Assembly (NCBI GenBank): GCA_011053095.1
Contig: DRHS01000127.1
Location: 91,035-131,537, forward strand
Origin: Bacteroides sp.
GTDB lineage: Bacteria > Bacteroidota > Bacteroidia > Bacteroidales > SM23-62
DNA length: 40,503 bases
Reading direction: 5' to 3'
The notes beneath the pieces are model-generated. The model had not been told where the DNA came from and made no database searches. It was given only the letters and a program-made list of their open reading frames with translations. Position 1 is the stretch's first letter. Every line of letters starts with the position of its first letter. The position numbers were made by a program, and so were the translations under genes. Positions 25,143 to 34,116 of the stretch are shown piece after piece.

Positions 25143-25174
25143 GTTGCATTATTTGATTTGTCTGTATAAATTTG
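25143..25174 (+). promoter_or_regulatory. Bacteroidota-type promoter of the DUF4136 gene
   Basis: GTTG (-33, one mismatch to TTTG), a 20-nt spacer and TAAATTTG (perfect TAnnTTTG -7 box), about 54 nt before the DUF4136 start codon. Confidence 0.6.
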
Positions 25175-25227
25175 GATTACATTTAGATATATTTACCAAA
25201 TAATAAATCACGTAAATTATTAAGACC

Positions 25228-25794
25228 ATGAGAAAATTAGCATTTGTAGTATTAGGAGGATTATTATTAACAGCCTGCAGCGGAGTTAAAGTAGTCACAG
25301 ATCTGGATAAAACAATCGACTTCACTGAATATAAATCACTTGAATACTGGGGATGGGCAGATGACAGTGATGAAATATTGAACCGATTTGACAAGGAACG
25401 CCTTGAAACTGCATTTGCAAATGAATTTAAGAAAAGAGGTATTGATATTGTAGAAAAGGGAGAGGGTGACATGATTGTATCCCTGTATATCGTTGCAGAG
25501 CAAAAAGTTCAAAGATCTGCTACAACAACCAGCATGGGTGGATATGGAGGACGTTATGGCTACGGTCCCGGTTACGGCTGGGGTGGTGGTCACTCGACCA
25601 CGACAATGCATGAATATGAATATACAGAAGGAACTCTTCTGGTTTCAGTTTTTGATGCTGAAAAGAATGAGCTTATATGGGAATCAGCCGGTACCGGAAC
25701 CATAAATGAAAAACCCGAAAAAAGGGAAGCAGGTATACCCAAAGCAGTTGCTTTAATTATGAAGGAATACCCTGTTCCTCCTGTGGCTCAATAA
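25228..25794 (+). CDS. DUF4136 lipoprotein
   Basis: 188 residues: lipoprotein signal 'MRKLAFVVLGGLLLTACSG' (Cys 17), then the DUF4136 layout 'VVTDLDKTIDFTEYKSLEYWG ... NRFDKERLETAFANEFKKRGIDIVEKGEGDMIVSLYIVAEQK' and 'YTEGTLLVSVFDAEKNELIWESAGTGTI'. A Gly/Tyr-rich insert ('GGYGGRYGYGPGYGWGGGH') lies in the middle, as in many members. Cell-envelope protein of unknown function, single-gene transcript with its own promoter and terminator. Confidence 0.88.
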   Translation: MRKLAFVVLGGLLLTACSGVKVVTDLDKTIDFTEYKSLEYWGWADDSDEILNRFDKERLETAFANEFKKRGIDIVEKGEGDMIVSLYIVAEQKVQRSATTTSMGGYGGRYGYGPGYGWGGGHSTTTMHEYEYTEGTLLVSVFDAEKNELIWESAGTGTINEKPEKREAGIPKAVALIMKEYPVPPVAQ

Positions 25795-25841
25795 TATTTA
25801 TTTACGAGGATAATATATATTAATCCCGTTCAATCTTATAT

Positions 25842-25876
25842 GCGCTCATTACCGGTCGGTGATGAGCGTTTTTTTT
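25842..25876 (+). terminator. Rho-independent terminator after DUF4136 gene
   Basis: GCTCATTACCG and CGGTGATGAGC form an 11-bp stem with one G-U pair, followed by eight T. The ORF-track start of the sulfatase (25840) falls on this hairpin, so that start is rejected. Confidence 0.88.
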
Positions 25877-25908
25877 ATAGTTTTACTGCTTATCTCAAAT
25901 TCCTCCTA

Positions 25909-27318
25909 ATGAAGATTTATACTCTTCTCAGCCTTGCAATATTATCAGGTTTTGCATTGAATTCCTGCAGTTCGGAGCCCGAAACTCCAAATATCCTGTT
26001 TATTGCTGTAGACGACCTCAGACCTGAATTGAACTGCTACGGGCAGTCACATATCCATTCCCCAAATATTGATGCCATCGCAGACGAGGGACTTCTTTTT
26101 CAGAATGCCTATTGCAACATACCTGTATGCGGGGCATCCAGGGCAAGTCTGATGACGGGACTACGACCAACTCAAAATCGATTTCTGAACTACAGTACCT
26201 GGGCAGAGAAGGATGCACCCGGCATCAAAACCCTGCCGGGGCTTTTCAGAGATCATGGATATGCTACCATTTCCAACGGCAAAATATTCCATCATTCCAC
26301 GGACAGCAAGGAAAGCTGGGATGAAATCTGGTTCCCTGAAATCGAAAGTACATCGAGAGATTACAGACTACCAGCAAATATAGCTCTGGATACACTCCCC
26401 GAAAAAAGAGGAGCTGCCTGGGAGAGATTTGACGGGGCTGACGATAAATACTTCGATGGGAGAATTGCCAGGAAAAGCATCAATGATCTCCAGAAGTTAA
26501 AGGCAGGCGGACGGCCGTTTTTTCTTGCTGTCGGATTCCTCAAACCCCATCTCCCTTTTAATGCACCTGCAAAGTACTGGGATATGTATGAAGCGGATGA
26601 GATTGTTCTTCCGGGTAATGACAGCCTGCCGGGAGGTGTACCTTCCAACCTGATCTCTAACTGGGGGGAATTAAGGAACTATGATGGCATACCGGCAGAG
26701 GGACCTGTCTCTGAGGCAACTGCACGCAAACTCATCCATGGATATTATTCCTGTGTCAGTTATACAGATGCTCAGATAGGTTTGATCCTTGAATCACTCA
26801 AAGAGCTCGACCTTGAGAGGAATACCATTGTAATACTCTGGGGCGACCATGGATGGAATCTCAGGGAGCACGGTCTCTGGTGCAAGCATAGTAATTTCGA
26901 TACATCCACCCGGTCGGCCCTCCTTCTTAAGGTACCGGGAAGTAAGAGTGCCAGGTCTGACATGCTCGTCGAGTATGTTGATATTTATCCTACCCTGGTT
27001 GAGTTGTGTGGACTTCCCCTTCCCGCTCACCTGGAAGGGAAAAGTTTGGTACCATTGCTGACTGATCCTGATACTCCTGTAAAGGATTTCATAATTACAA
27101 AATGGCAAAAGGGACTTACGATAAAGACTGAAGATTATGCCTACACCGAATGGGCGACAAAAGAGGACAGTGTCGTTGGCAGGATGCTTTATGACCACCA
27201 GTCTGACAGGGAGGAGAATTTCAACCTGGCAGCCTTGCCGGAATATGAAGGACTGATGGATTCTCTGAGTCTGTTAATGCACGCAAACAAGGGAAAGGAT
27301 TACTATAATCCAGATTGA
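25909..27318 (+). CDS. Family S1 sulfatase lipoprotein (iduronate-2-sulfatase-like)
   Basis: 469 residues from the ATG at 25909; the longer ORF would begin in the upstream terminator. From this start the N-terminus is a lipoprotein signal with 'ALNSC' (Cys 20). 'NILFIAVDDLRPELNCYG' (metal-binding Asp pair 35-36) and 'CGASRASLMTG' (74-84) fit the alkaline-phosphatase fold and the C-x-A/P-S-R box, whose Cys becomes formylglycine. Further motifs are 'GFLKPHLPFNAPAKYW', 'WGDHGWNLREHGLWCKHSNF' and 'DIYPTLVELCGLPLPAHLEGKSL'. The 'HGWxLxEHGxWxKxxxF' form is like iduronate-2-sulfatases. It would desulfate polysaccharide fragments at the envelope. A sulfatase-maturing enzyme is not in the window. Confidence 0.92.
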   Translation: MKIYTLLSLAILSGFALNSCSSEPETPNILFIAVDDLRPELNCYGQSHIHSPNIDAIADEGLLFQNAYCNIPVCGASRASLMTGLRPTQNRFLNYSTWAEKDAPGIKTLPGLFRDHGYATISNGKIFHHSTDSKESWDEIWFPEIESTSRDYRLPANIALDTLPEKRGAAWERFDGADDKYFDGRIARKSINDLQKLKAGGRPFFLAVGFLKPHLPFNAPAKYWDMYEADEIVLPGNDSLPGGVPSNLISNWGELRNYDGIPAEGPVSEATARKLIHGYYSCVSYTDAQIGLILESLKELDLERNTIVILWGDHGWNLREHGLWCKHSNFDTSTRSALLLKVPGSKSARSDMLVEYVDIYPTLVELCGLPLPAHLEGKSLVPLLTDPDTPVKDFIITKWQKGLTIKTEDYAYTEWATKEDSVVGRMLYDHQSDREENFNLAALPEYEGLMDSLSLLMHANKGKDYYNPD

Positions 27319-27342
27319 CAACTATCAGAAAGTAAAAAACCA

Positions 27343-28017
27343 ATGTCCGAAGTTCTGAACATATCAAATCTCTCAAAGATCTATCAAAAGGGAACGATTG
27401 AGATCCCTGCACTTCGTGATATTAATTGCGAGGTCGACAAGGGTTCCTATCTTTCAATTGTTGGTAAATCAGGTTCGGGGAAATCCACACTGTTAAACCT
27501 GATTGGGGGACTCGATAAACCAACTTCAGGTACCATACAATTTAATGAACAGGAACTCGGATCCATGACCCGATACCAGCTTGCACTTCACCGAAGGTTT
27601 GCAGTCGGTATGATTTTTCAGTCGTTTAACCTTATCCCTAACCGGACAGCTCTTGAAAATATTATTCTTCCTCTTGTATTTGCCGGAATCCCGAAAAGAC
27701 AGAGAAAACAAAGGGCCACAGAACTTCTGGATCAGGTCGGACTTTCTGAAAGGATAAATCATCTGCCTTCTGAACTGTCCGGTGGAGAAGCACAGAGAGT
27801 TGCCATTGCACGTGCCATGGCCAATGAACCAGAAATGATCCTGGCGGATGAACCAACAGGAAATCTCGACAGCGGCACCTCAGCCGAGATCATCGATCTG
27901 CTTGTATCCCTGAACAAGGAAAAAGGTTTAACAATCCTGATGGTGACACATGACAAAGAAACCGCTGAAGCCGTGTCTGACAGTATCATCACACTTAAAG
28001 ACGGGAGGATCGTATGA
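27343..28017 (+). CDS. ABC transporter ATP-binding protein (MacB/LolD type)
   Basis: 224 residues: Walker A 'GKSGSGKST' (41-49), Q-loop region 'GMIFQSFNLIPNRTALENI', ABC signature 'LSGGEAQRVAIARAM' (near 143), Walker B 'MILADEPTGNLDSG' (near 164) and the switch His in 'ILMVTHDKETAE'. Length and motif spelling place it in the MacB/LolD/FtsE-like branch, which works by mechanotransmission rather than classical transport. It overlaps the permease gene by 4 nt (ATGA). Confidence 0.94.
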   Translation: MSEVLNISNLSKIYQKGTIEIPALRDINCEVDKGSYLSIVGKSGSGKSTLLNLIGGLDKPTSGTIQFNEQELGSMTRYQLALHRRFAVGMIFQSFNLIPNRTALENIILPLVFAGIPKRQRKQRATELLDQVGLSERINHLPSELSGGEAQRVAIARAMANEPEMILADEPTGNLDSGTSAEIIDLLVSLNKEKGLTILMVTHDKETAEAVSDSIITLKDGRIV

Positions 28018-29435
28018 ACCTGCAGGAGATGACAATAATGGGATTCTCGAACCTCTGGCGGACACGCCTTCGGTCAAGTCTTACAATTATCGGTGTTGTT
28101 ATTGGTATTGGGGCCCTGACCTCAATGGTCTCATTCGGGACAGGCTTGCAAAAAAACGTTACAGATGCCTTCCGGGAAAACGACCTGTTCACCAGCATGA
28201 ATGTGACCCCTAAAAAATTCAATGTAGAAGAAATGATGGGCGGAGATGTTTCCGGTCTTGCTGAAATGCTGGAAGGAGATCCAGAGCCGCTTACTGATTC
28301 GATCCTCTTTGCTATCAGGGCAATGGACCATGTTGAGATAGCATTCCCGGAAGAGACTTTTGCAGGGAAACTGAAACTGAACGGAAAAGAAATCAGCAGG
28401 AGCATACAGCCTTTTCCTGCTGCTATGCGCCGATACAGCCCTTATAATGAATTACTTGCAGGAGAGTTCTATTCCAGCGACACAAGCCATACGGTCGTTA
28501 TACGATGGGAGGCATTAAAGGACCTGGGACTCATTATGGATTACCCGGATCTTGACTATACATTATCAAAGGAGGATAGCATTAGAGGGGTGCGCATAAT
28601 TACGGCTGATTCAGTAATCGGAAAGGAGATAATTCTGGTTACGGCATCTCTGAATGATGATTTCCCCAGAAATCCCCTCAGTATCCTGATGAAAAGGGAT
28701 TTTGAACCATTCCAGGAACAGGAAAGGGCCTATACAATCTGTGGTGTAGTAAACCGCAGTGGTGAGTTTTCATTTGACAGGTTTCGCGGGGGACTCATGA
28801 TACCCGAGATAACAGCCCGTGAAATCCCCAGGCTCAATTTCTCTAGCATATGGGATATATTGGGAGATTCAAAAGATGAGGGCACCTACGCCTCCATTTA
28901 TGTCAGGGTTGATGAGATGGAGGAATTGACGGAGGTCCGTAAACAGATAGAGGCCATGGGTGTAGGTGTATTTGCTATTGCAGATCAACTGCAGGAGATA
29001 AAAAGAGGATTTTTAATTATGGACAGCCTTCTGGGAGCCATAGGAACCATTGCACTGATCATTGCCGCACTTGGTATTATCAACACCATGCTTATGTCCA
29101 TTCTCGAAAGAACCCGGGAAATTGGTATCATGAAAGCAGTCGGAGGAAGTGAGAATGAAATTAAATTCATCTTTTTTATTGAGGCAGCATGCATCGGATT
29201 TGTCGGGGCTATATTTGGACTTATGCTTGGCTGGGTGGTGACAAGAATAGCCAACCAGGTTATGAATACAGTTATTCTGCCTGCTGACCAGGAATACTTA
29301 GACCTGTTTTATTTCCCCCTCTGGCTGATTTTCGGTGCAGTTGCCTTTTCTATCGTGATCAGTCTTGCTGCGGGATTGTACCCTGCCATCCGGGCAGCCC
29401 GGATTGATCCGGTGCGGGCTCTGCGGCATGATTAA
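28014..29435 (+). CDS. MacB/FtsX-like ABC transporter permease
   Basis: 473 residues: an N-terminal membrane helix ('RSSLTIIGVVIGIGALTSMVSFG', about 21-43), a large periplasmic MacB-PCD-like domain (about 45-330) and three C-terminal helices of the FtsX domain ('LLGAIGTIALIIAALGIINTMLMSILERTREIGIMKAVGG', 'IEAACIGFVGAIFGLMLGWVV', 'WLIFGAVAFSIVISLAAGLYPAIRAARIDPVRALRHD'). With the ATPase encoded just before, it would form a homodimeric export or lipoprotein-handling complex. No membrane-fusion protein gene is adjacent. Ends 35 nt from the convergent typA gene. Confidence 0.92.
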   Translation: MNLQEMTIMGFSNLWRTRLRSSLTIIGVVIGIGALTSMVSFGTGLQKNVTDAFRENDLFTSMNVTPKKFNVEEMMGGDVSGLAEMLEGDPEPLTDSILFAIRAMDHVEIAFPEETFAGKLKLNGKEISRSIQPFPAAMRRYSPYNELLAGEFYSSDTSHTVVIRWEALKDLGLIMDYPDLDYTLSKEDSIRGVRIITADSVIGKEIILVTASLNDDFPRNPLSILMKRDFEPFQEQERAYTICGVVNRSGEFSFDRFRGGLMIPEITAREIPRLNFSSIWDILGDSKDEGTYASIYVRVDEMEELTEVRKQIEAMGVGVFAIADQLQEIKRGFLIMDSLLGAIGTIALIIAALGIINTMLMSILERTREIGIMKAVGGSENEIKFIFFIEAACIGFVGAIFGLMLGWVVTRIANQVMNTVILPADQEYLDLFYFPLWLIFGAVAFSIVISLAAGLYPAIRAARIDPVRALRHD

Positions 29436-29470
29436 ATCGAAGTAAGAATTATCCTACCCGCAGAATTGTA

Positions 29471-31273
29471 TTATTTTTTCTGGCTCCGCTTTCGCTCATT
29501 TTCATCAAGCAGGATCTTTCGGAGACGGATGGATTTAGGTGTAACCTCCAGATATTCATCTTCATTTATGTATTCCATGGCCTCTTCCAGGGAGAATTTT
29601 ATAGCCGGGATGATCATTGCCTTTTCATCTGAACCTGAGGCCCTGACATTGGACTGTTTTTTGGTTTTTGTAACGTTGACTACCAGGTCATCCTGCCGGG
29701 TATGTTCTCCGATGAGCTGTCCTGCGTACACATTTTCACCCGGGTCAATGAAGAACTTCCCCCTGTCCTGCAGCTTGTCAATGGAATAAGGTATGGAGGT
29801 TCCGTTTTCCAGCGCAATTAGTGAGCCATTCCTGCGGTGTTCAATCTCTCCTTTCCAGGGTTCAAATGCAATAAACCGGTGGCTGCTGATCGCCTCCCCT
29901 TCTGTCACGGTAAGAAGCGGATTGGTAAGTCCAATTAGTCCCCTGGAAGAAATACTGAACTCCAGCACAACACGGTCATCCCGGTTGTCAATTTGAAGAA
30001 TATCACCCTTTCTGCGGGTGACAAGCTCAATAACTTTACCAGAAAATTCTTCAGGTACAATTACATTCAGTGATTCTACCGGCTCATGTTTCTTGCCGTC
30101 TACTTCCTTAATAATTACCTGGGGTTGCCCCAGCTGAAACTCATAACCCTCACGGCGCATGGTCTCTACCAGTATTGAAAGATGAAGAATACCCCTTCCG
30201 TAAACAAGTAGTCTTTCCGGTGAGTCCGTTTCTTCAACACGGAGGGCAAGATTCTTTTCTGTTTCCCTGAACAATCTCTCACGAATATGCCTGGAGGTAA
30301 CATACCTTCCTTCCTTCCCGAAGAATGGGGAATTATTTACCGTAAACAGCATGCTCATTGTAGGTTCGTCAACCTTTATCGGGGTCATGCCTTCGGGCTC
30401 CTCAAAATCGGTAATAGTATCTCCAATGTCAAAATTCTCCATTCCGAGCACTGCACAAATTTCACCGGCCTCAACCATTTCTTTGGTCTTTTCCTTCCCT
30501 AGTCCCTCGAACAAGTACAATTTCTTTACCTCTGATTTCAGAATGCTCCCATCGTTTTTTACAAGTGAGACAGGCATTCCTGCCATGATCCCACCTCGGG
30601 TAACACGTCCGACAGCTATCCGTCCCATGTAAGATGAATAATCAAGTGAGTTGATCTGCAGTTGAAGTTTACCGGGATTGGGTTTCGGGGCAGGTATATG
30701 CTCAATAATCTGATCAAGCAGATAACTTATATCTTCAGCAGGTGCATTCCAGTCTTCTGACATCCACCCCAGTTTTGAAGATCCGAATACCGTCGGAAAA
30801 TCCAGCTGGTCTTCATTTGCCTCGAGGTTGAACATCAGGTCAAAAACTGCTTCCTGGGTTTCGTCCGGGTGGCAGTTGGGCTTGTCCACCTTATTTATTA
30901 CCACAATAGGTTTCAATTCAAGTTCAATGGCCTTCTGCAGAACAAACCTGGTCTGAGGCATCGGTCCCTCAAAAGCATCCACAAGCAGAAGTACCCCGTC
31001 AGCCATATTAAGTACCCTCTCAACTTCTCCACCGAAATCAGAGTGTCCCGGAGTATCAATGATATTGATTTTAACTTCATTATAGCGGACGGAAACATTC
31101 TTTGAAAGAATTGTTATACCCCTCTCCCTCTCCAGTTCATTGGAATCCAGAATAAGATCCTGGACTTCCTGGTTTTCCCTGAATAGATTCACCTGGTGAA
31201 GTATCCTGTCAACCAGTGTTGTTTTCCCATGGTCAACATGGGCAATAATTGCTATATTTCTTATATCCTGCAT
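29471..31273 (-). CDS. typA: Ribosome-associated translational GTPase TypA/BipA
   Basis: 600 residues, full length. GTPase motifs: G1 'AHVDHGKTT' (11-19), 'RERGITI' (49-55), G3 'DTPGHSDF' (73-80), G4 'NKVD' (127-130). The rest matches TypA/BipA: domain II ('[21 protein letters not shown]'), EF-G-like domains ('[29 protein letters not shown]') and the TypA C-terminal domain ('[56 protein letters not shown]'). It acts in ribosome assembly and stress adaptation. It is transcribed away from the integron array from a recognisable Bacteroidota promoter and is the chromosomal gene bordering the array. Confidence 0.97.
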   Translation of the reverse strand: MQDIRNIAIIAHVDHGKTTLVDRILHQVNLFRENQEVQDLILDSNELERERGITILSKNVSVRYNEVKINIIDTPGHSDFGGEVERVLNMADGVLLLVDAFEGPMPQTRFVLQKAIELELKPIVVINKVDKPNCHPDETQEAVFDLMFNLEANEDQLDFPTVFGSSKLGWMSEDWNAPAEDISYLLDQIIEHIPAPKPNPGKLQLQINSLDYSSYMGRIAVGRVTRGGIMAGMPVSLVKNDGSILKSEVKKLYLFEGLGKEKTKEMVEAGEICAVLGMENFDIGDTITDFEEPEGMTPIKVDEPTMSMLFTVNNSPFFGKEGRYVTSRHIRERLFRETEKNLALRVEETDSPERLLVYGRGILHLSILVETMRREGYEFQLGQPQVIIKEVDGKKHEPVESLNVIVPEEFSGKVIELVTRRKGDILQIDNRDDRVVLEFSISSRGLIGLTNPLLTVTEGEAISSHRFIAFEPWKGEIEHRRNGSLIALENGTSIPYSIDKLQDRGKFFIDPGENVYAGQLIGEHTRQDDLVVNVTKTKKQSNVRASGSDEKAMIIPAIKFSLEEAMEYINEDEYLEVTPKSIRLRKILLDENERKRSQKK

Positions 31274-31315
31274 TTTCTGTGTGATTCTCCCGGTAACCTA
31301 AGGTAAACGGGGCTG

Positions 31316-31347
31316 CAAACGTACACTATTTTTGCATTCCGTGGAAA
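31316..31347 (-). promoter_or_regulatory. Bacteroidota-type promoter of typA
   Basis: Minus strand: TTTC (-33, one mismatch), 20-nt spacer, TACGTTTG (perfect -7 box), about 43 nt upstream of the typA start codon. Confidence 0.6.
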
Positions 31348-31768
31348 TAAAAATTTGTTAATTAATTCAGGTTTGTCCATGGTTCTTAGTTTTAATTATT
31401 AATATGACTAATACATATTAAATATATATCCTACTCAATAATCCCTAAGAATGCAGGGGTTTTCGATGTGGAAAAAAGCCCCTAAATATTATACTTTTAA
31501 CACCAAACTATAACAGTGCCACCAAACGGGATAAAACGGTACTACCCCGGATAATATTCTCATCGAGTTCAAAGTCGATGTCTATTGGATGTATTTGATT
31601 TTGGAAGATGATAATTGAGAATCACTTCCCTGACATGATCTAAATACTTCGATCCTTTTATTTGGACAATTACTGCCGTATAGTTATTCAAAAACACCAT
31701 ATTATGCAGCATTTAAAAACGATATGTAATAATATCTCATATTATACCGCGAATAGTTTTTTTTGAGT

Positions 31769-31800
31769 TTTGTTCAACTGTATAATATGCTGTATATTTA
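31769..31800 (+). promoter_or_regulatory. Rightward promoter reading into the cassette array (Pc-like)
   Basis: TTTG, a 20-nt spacer and TATATTTA (one mismatch to TAnnTTTG), ending 32 nt before the first cassette boundary. Position and direction fit an integron leader promoter built to the Bacteroidota consensus. Confidence 0.5.
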
Positions 31801-31919
31801 TGTTTATACCGCCATTGGCAGTAGAATATATGTTATATGACAATTGATGGAGTTCTATTGCGAAAATGTAAGGTTAACAGAATTACTGAATTTGAATTAG
31901 ATCCACAAGCATCGGCATT

Positions 31920-32945
31920 ATGAAACTCATCATATTCGCATTCTTTTTAAGCCTACTTTGTATAGCATGTGAAATAGCGGAACCCAATCCCGATGCTTAT
32001 CCCATGCACGATCCTGATCCATCGAAATTCTATCCCAATCAAACAATATTAGACACCATTTTTGCAATAACAATCGCTTTTGATAATGAAGGGACTGCTT
32101 GGATAGGGACATTGAATCAAGGACTTGTGAAATATGGGTTGACGCAAACAAAGATTTTTGATTCAATTAATTCACCTATAATGAATACTGCTATATGGGA
32201 TATTGAAGTGGATAGCAAAAACAATGTGTGGATAGGAACAAACGGACTAGTAAAATATGATGGAGAAGATTTTACACTTTATAATACCTCAAACTCAAAA
32301 ATCCCAGAGGATATTGTTTGGTCTATAGCTATTGATTCTAATGATGATGTATGGGTTGCATCTAGCAGACATAGAGAGGGAGGAATCGCAAGGTTTGATG
32401 GCAATGGTTTTGAAGTTTATACACCGGATAATTCACCTCTACCCGCAAATGGGGCTCATTGCATTGCGATTGACAGAAAAGATAATATTTGGGTTGCAAT
32501 CACTGAATATGTTAATTCGACTTATCTAGTCAAGATCTCTGGAAAGTCGTGGACGGTTTTCGATAGTATTGACTTTGAGCGAGAGCTATATTGGGTTCGC
32601 AACATTGATATCAACAGTCAAGGTCAAGTATTCGGAGTAATAGATTATTCCTTGTCAAGTGCTTGGTTCAATACACCTCATGTTTTTAGCTTCGATGGAG
32701 TGGAAACGGAGGTAATGGAGTTTGATAATCTTCCCCGAGGATTTAGGACTATTATGATTGATCACAACGACAATCTCTGGTGCACATATGACATCGGATT
32801 CGCCTATTACAATGGAGACGAATGGGTTAGAACAGATACAGAAATTCAAGGTAAGAATTCAATTTTCACAATTGAACAATCAAGAGATGGAAATATTTGG
32901 ATTGGCAAAGGAGAAGGTATCGAGATAAGGTCAGGGAGTTACTAG
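31920..32945 (+). CDS. Cassette 1: propeller-repeat lipoprotein
   Basis: 341 residues with a lipoprotein signal ('MKLIIFAFFLSLLCIACE', Cys 17) and repeated blades of the two-component-regulator-propeller type: 'GTAWIGTLNQGLVKY', 'NNVWIGTNGLVKYDGEDFTLYNTSNS', 'DDVWVASSRHREGGIARFDGNGFEVYTPDNSPLP', 'DNIWVAITEY', 'DNLWCTYDIGFAYYNGDEW', 'GNIWIGKGEGIEI'. No kinase or DNA-binding domain follows, so it is a stand-alone envelope propeller. It is the only gene of the first cassette, starting 88 nt after the cassette boundary and ending 36 nt before attC1. The Bacteroidota-style lipoprotein makes a donor within the phylum likely (inference). Confidence 0.85.
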   Translation: MKLIIFAFFLSLLCIACEIAEPNPDAYPMHDPDPSKFYPNQTILDTIFAITIAFDNEGTAWIGTLNQGLVKYGLTQTKIFDSINSPIMNTAIWDIEVDSKNNVWIGTNGLVKYDGEDFTLYNTSNSKIPEDIVWSIAIDSNDDVWVASSRHREGGIARFDGNGFEVYTPDNSPLPANGAHCIAIDRKDNIWVAITEYVNSTYLVKISGKSWTVFDSIDFERELYWVRNIDINSQGQVFGVIDYSLSSAWFNTPHVFSFDGVETEVMEFDNLPRGFRTIMIDHNDNLWCTYDIGFAYYNGDEWVRTDTEIQGKNSIFTIEQSRDGNIWIGKGEGIEIRSGSY

Positions 32946-32981
32946 TATTGCTAACAATGAATAATTTTCAATTTTTTTGTC

Positions 32982-33039
32982 ATATAACAATTCATTAAAG
33001 CCGACCGCGAAACGCGGCGGCTTAATTCCACCGTTCTAC
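32982..33039 (+). other. attC1 recombination site
   Basis: 58 nt. R'' ATATAAC and R' GTTCTAC enclose an imperfect hairpin: TTAAAGCCGACCGCG pairs with CGCGGCGGCTTAA, leaving two unpaired A on one arm, as in attC extrahelical bases. The core looks much like the short attC of classical resistance cassettes such as aadA (from memory). Confidence 0.9.
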
Positions 33040-33105
33040 TATTAATTTGTGTAAAAATTAAAGGATAGGGAAAATACACTTTAGAGAACATAATTTTTGT
33101 CAATC

Positions 33106-33879
33106 ATGAAATTATATCATCTATTCTTGATCCTCATTGTTCTCCAGGCATGTAATGATGAGAATCCGAAAGTTGAACCACCTTCAGACAATGACATTGA
33201 TTCATTGGTTTTTGTGGTGAATTTAAAGGTTAATGAAGACGGTATTGTCTACATGACAAAATACCTTGATAACACAATTGCTGAAAGTATTGAATTCCTT
33301 TATTCAGATTCTATCGTTGAGAAAAGACATTACATTTCAGATACTCTAGTATACAAAGGAATCTATTTTCTAAGTGACAATAACTATACAACATACAGCT
33401 TGGACTCTTTCTTTAGGAAAGGTATTCATTTTGTGACAAATTATACATATGATGAATCTGGTTATATAAAGGAAGAAAAACATGTGCCAGGTCAGTATTA
33501 TCTTCAAGATTTAGGATTAGATTTTGATTCCTCAGAATATACTGTTTTACAGTACAAAATATGGGATGGCAATGTAATAGTTCAACAATTACTTGTTAAG
33601 CCACCAAATTGGGTTTCTACAATCGTTAAAGATTATCAATATTCGGACATCCCTTGCAAGTACGATCTGATTGATTACAGAAATACCTTAGCAGGTATAC
33701 GGAACAAAAATCTCCCAAGTATGTATGGCTGGCGAGATACTGGTCCACCAGGTCTATTTAATGAAATAATACGATATGAATATGAACTAAGGGATAGTTT
33801 GGTGACTAGACGTGCTGACCTGTATATTGATAATAATGAGATTATTAGAAAGGAAATTAATTATTTCAATTATGATTAA
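33106..33879 (+). CDS. Cassette 2: hypothetical lipoprotein
   Basis: 257 residues from the ATG at 33106, which gives a clean lipoprotein signal ('MKLYHLFLILIVLQAC', Cys 16); the ORF-track start is a TTG three codons upstream. The mature protein starts with an Asp/Pro-rich linker ('NDENPKVEPPSDND') and continues with beta-rich Tyr- and Asp-containing strands such as 'TNYTYDESGYIKEEKHVPG', reminiscent of the DUF4595/RHS-like YD-type strands found in Bacteroidota lipoproteins, but no family assignment is made. Single gene of cassette 2, with a 51-nt gap to attC2. Confidence 0.72.
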   Translation: MKLYHLFLILIVLQACNDENPKVEPPSDNDIDSLVFVVNLKVNEDGIVYMTKYLDNTIAESIEFLYSDSIVEKRHYISDTLVYKGIYFLSDNNYTTYSLDSFFRKGIHFVTNYTYDESGYIKEEKHVPGQYYLQDLGLDFDSSEYTVLQYKIWDGNVIVQQLLVKPPNWVSTIVKDYQYSDIPCKYDLIDYRNTLAGIRNKNLPSMYGWRDTGPPGLFNEIIRYEYELRDSLVTRRADLYIDNNEIIRKEINYFNYD

Positions 33880-33930
33880 TTTCGTCTGATATTATGTTAT
33901 ATAAATTTGAGTTTTTTCGATGAATACAAA

Positions 33931-34047
33931 GTAGAACAAATCGCTACAGCAGACTTGCTGACTGTCATGCTTTTTGCGAACAAATGGTGGGTGGTTAGGC
34001 AAAAAGGCATGCCAACTGGCGCAAGCAGCTGAGCTCCGCCGTTCTGT
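33931..34047 (+). other. attC2 recombination site (long form)
   Basis: 117 nt. R'' GTAGAAC and R' GTTCTGT. The arms pair over a long imperfect stem (CAGCAGACTTGC.. and TCATGCTTTTTGC against GCAAAAAGGCATGCC.. and GCAAGCAGCTG), with a large variable terminal loop. R'' matches the start of its own cassette (GTTCTACT) exactly. Confidence 0.85.
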
Positions 34048-34066
34048 GGAGTTCTAAGAAACAAAA

Positions 34067-34098
34067 TTTGACAAACATACCAATTATTGGTACTTTTG
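34067..34098 (+). promoter_or_regulatory. Consensus promoter with palindromic operator for the ParDE-like pair
   Basis: TTTG, 20-nt spacer, TACTTTTG: a perfect match to the Bacteroidota promoter, ending 18 nt before the antitoxin ATG. A perfect palindrome TACCAAT-T-ATTGGTA (34078-34092) fills the spacer and touches the -7 box, as expected for an antitoxin autorepression site. Confidence 0.78.
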
Positions 34099-34116
34099 TA
34101 AAAAAGTACACAAACA

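Larger units (their letters stand above)
31274..31831. other. Intergenic region between typA and the first cassette
   Basis: About 560 AT-rich bases. It holds the typA promoter (left end) and a rightward promoter near 31769-31800. No ORF resembling an integron integrase (tyrosine recombinase) or a fragment of one was seen in the translations available. CACCAAAC occurs twice near 31500-31530. An attI site would be expected at its right end but cannot be identified by sequence alone. Confidence 0.5.

Noticed and set aside
25840-25908. Longer sulfatase start at 25840
   Set aside because: It begins on a Rho-independent terminator hairpin; the ATG at 25909 gives a proper lipoprotein signal.
31274-31831. 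Integron integrase or its remnant between typA and the array
   Set aside because: No ORF or translated fragment with tyrosine-recombinase motifs was seen; only promoters and AT-rich sequence.
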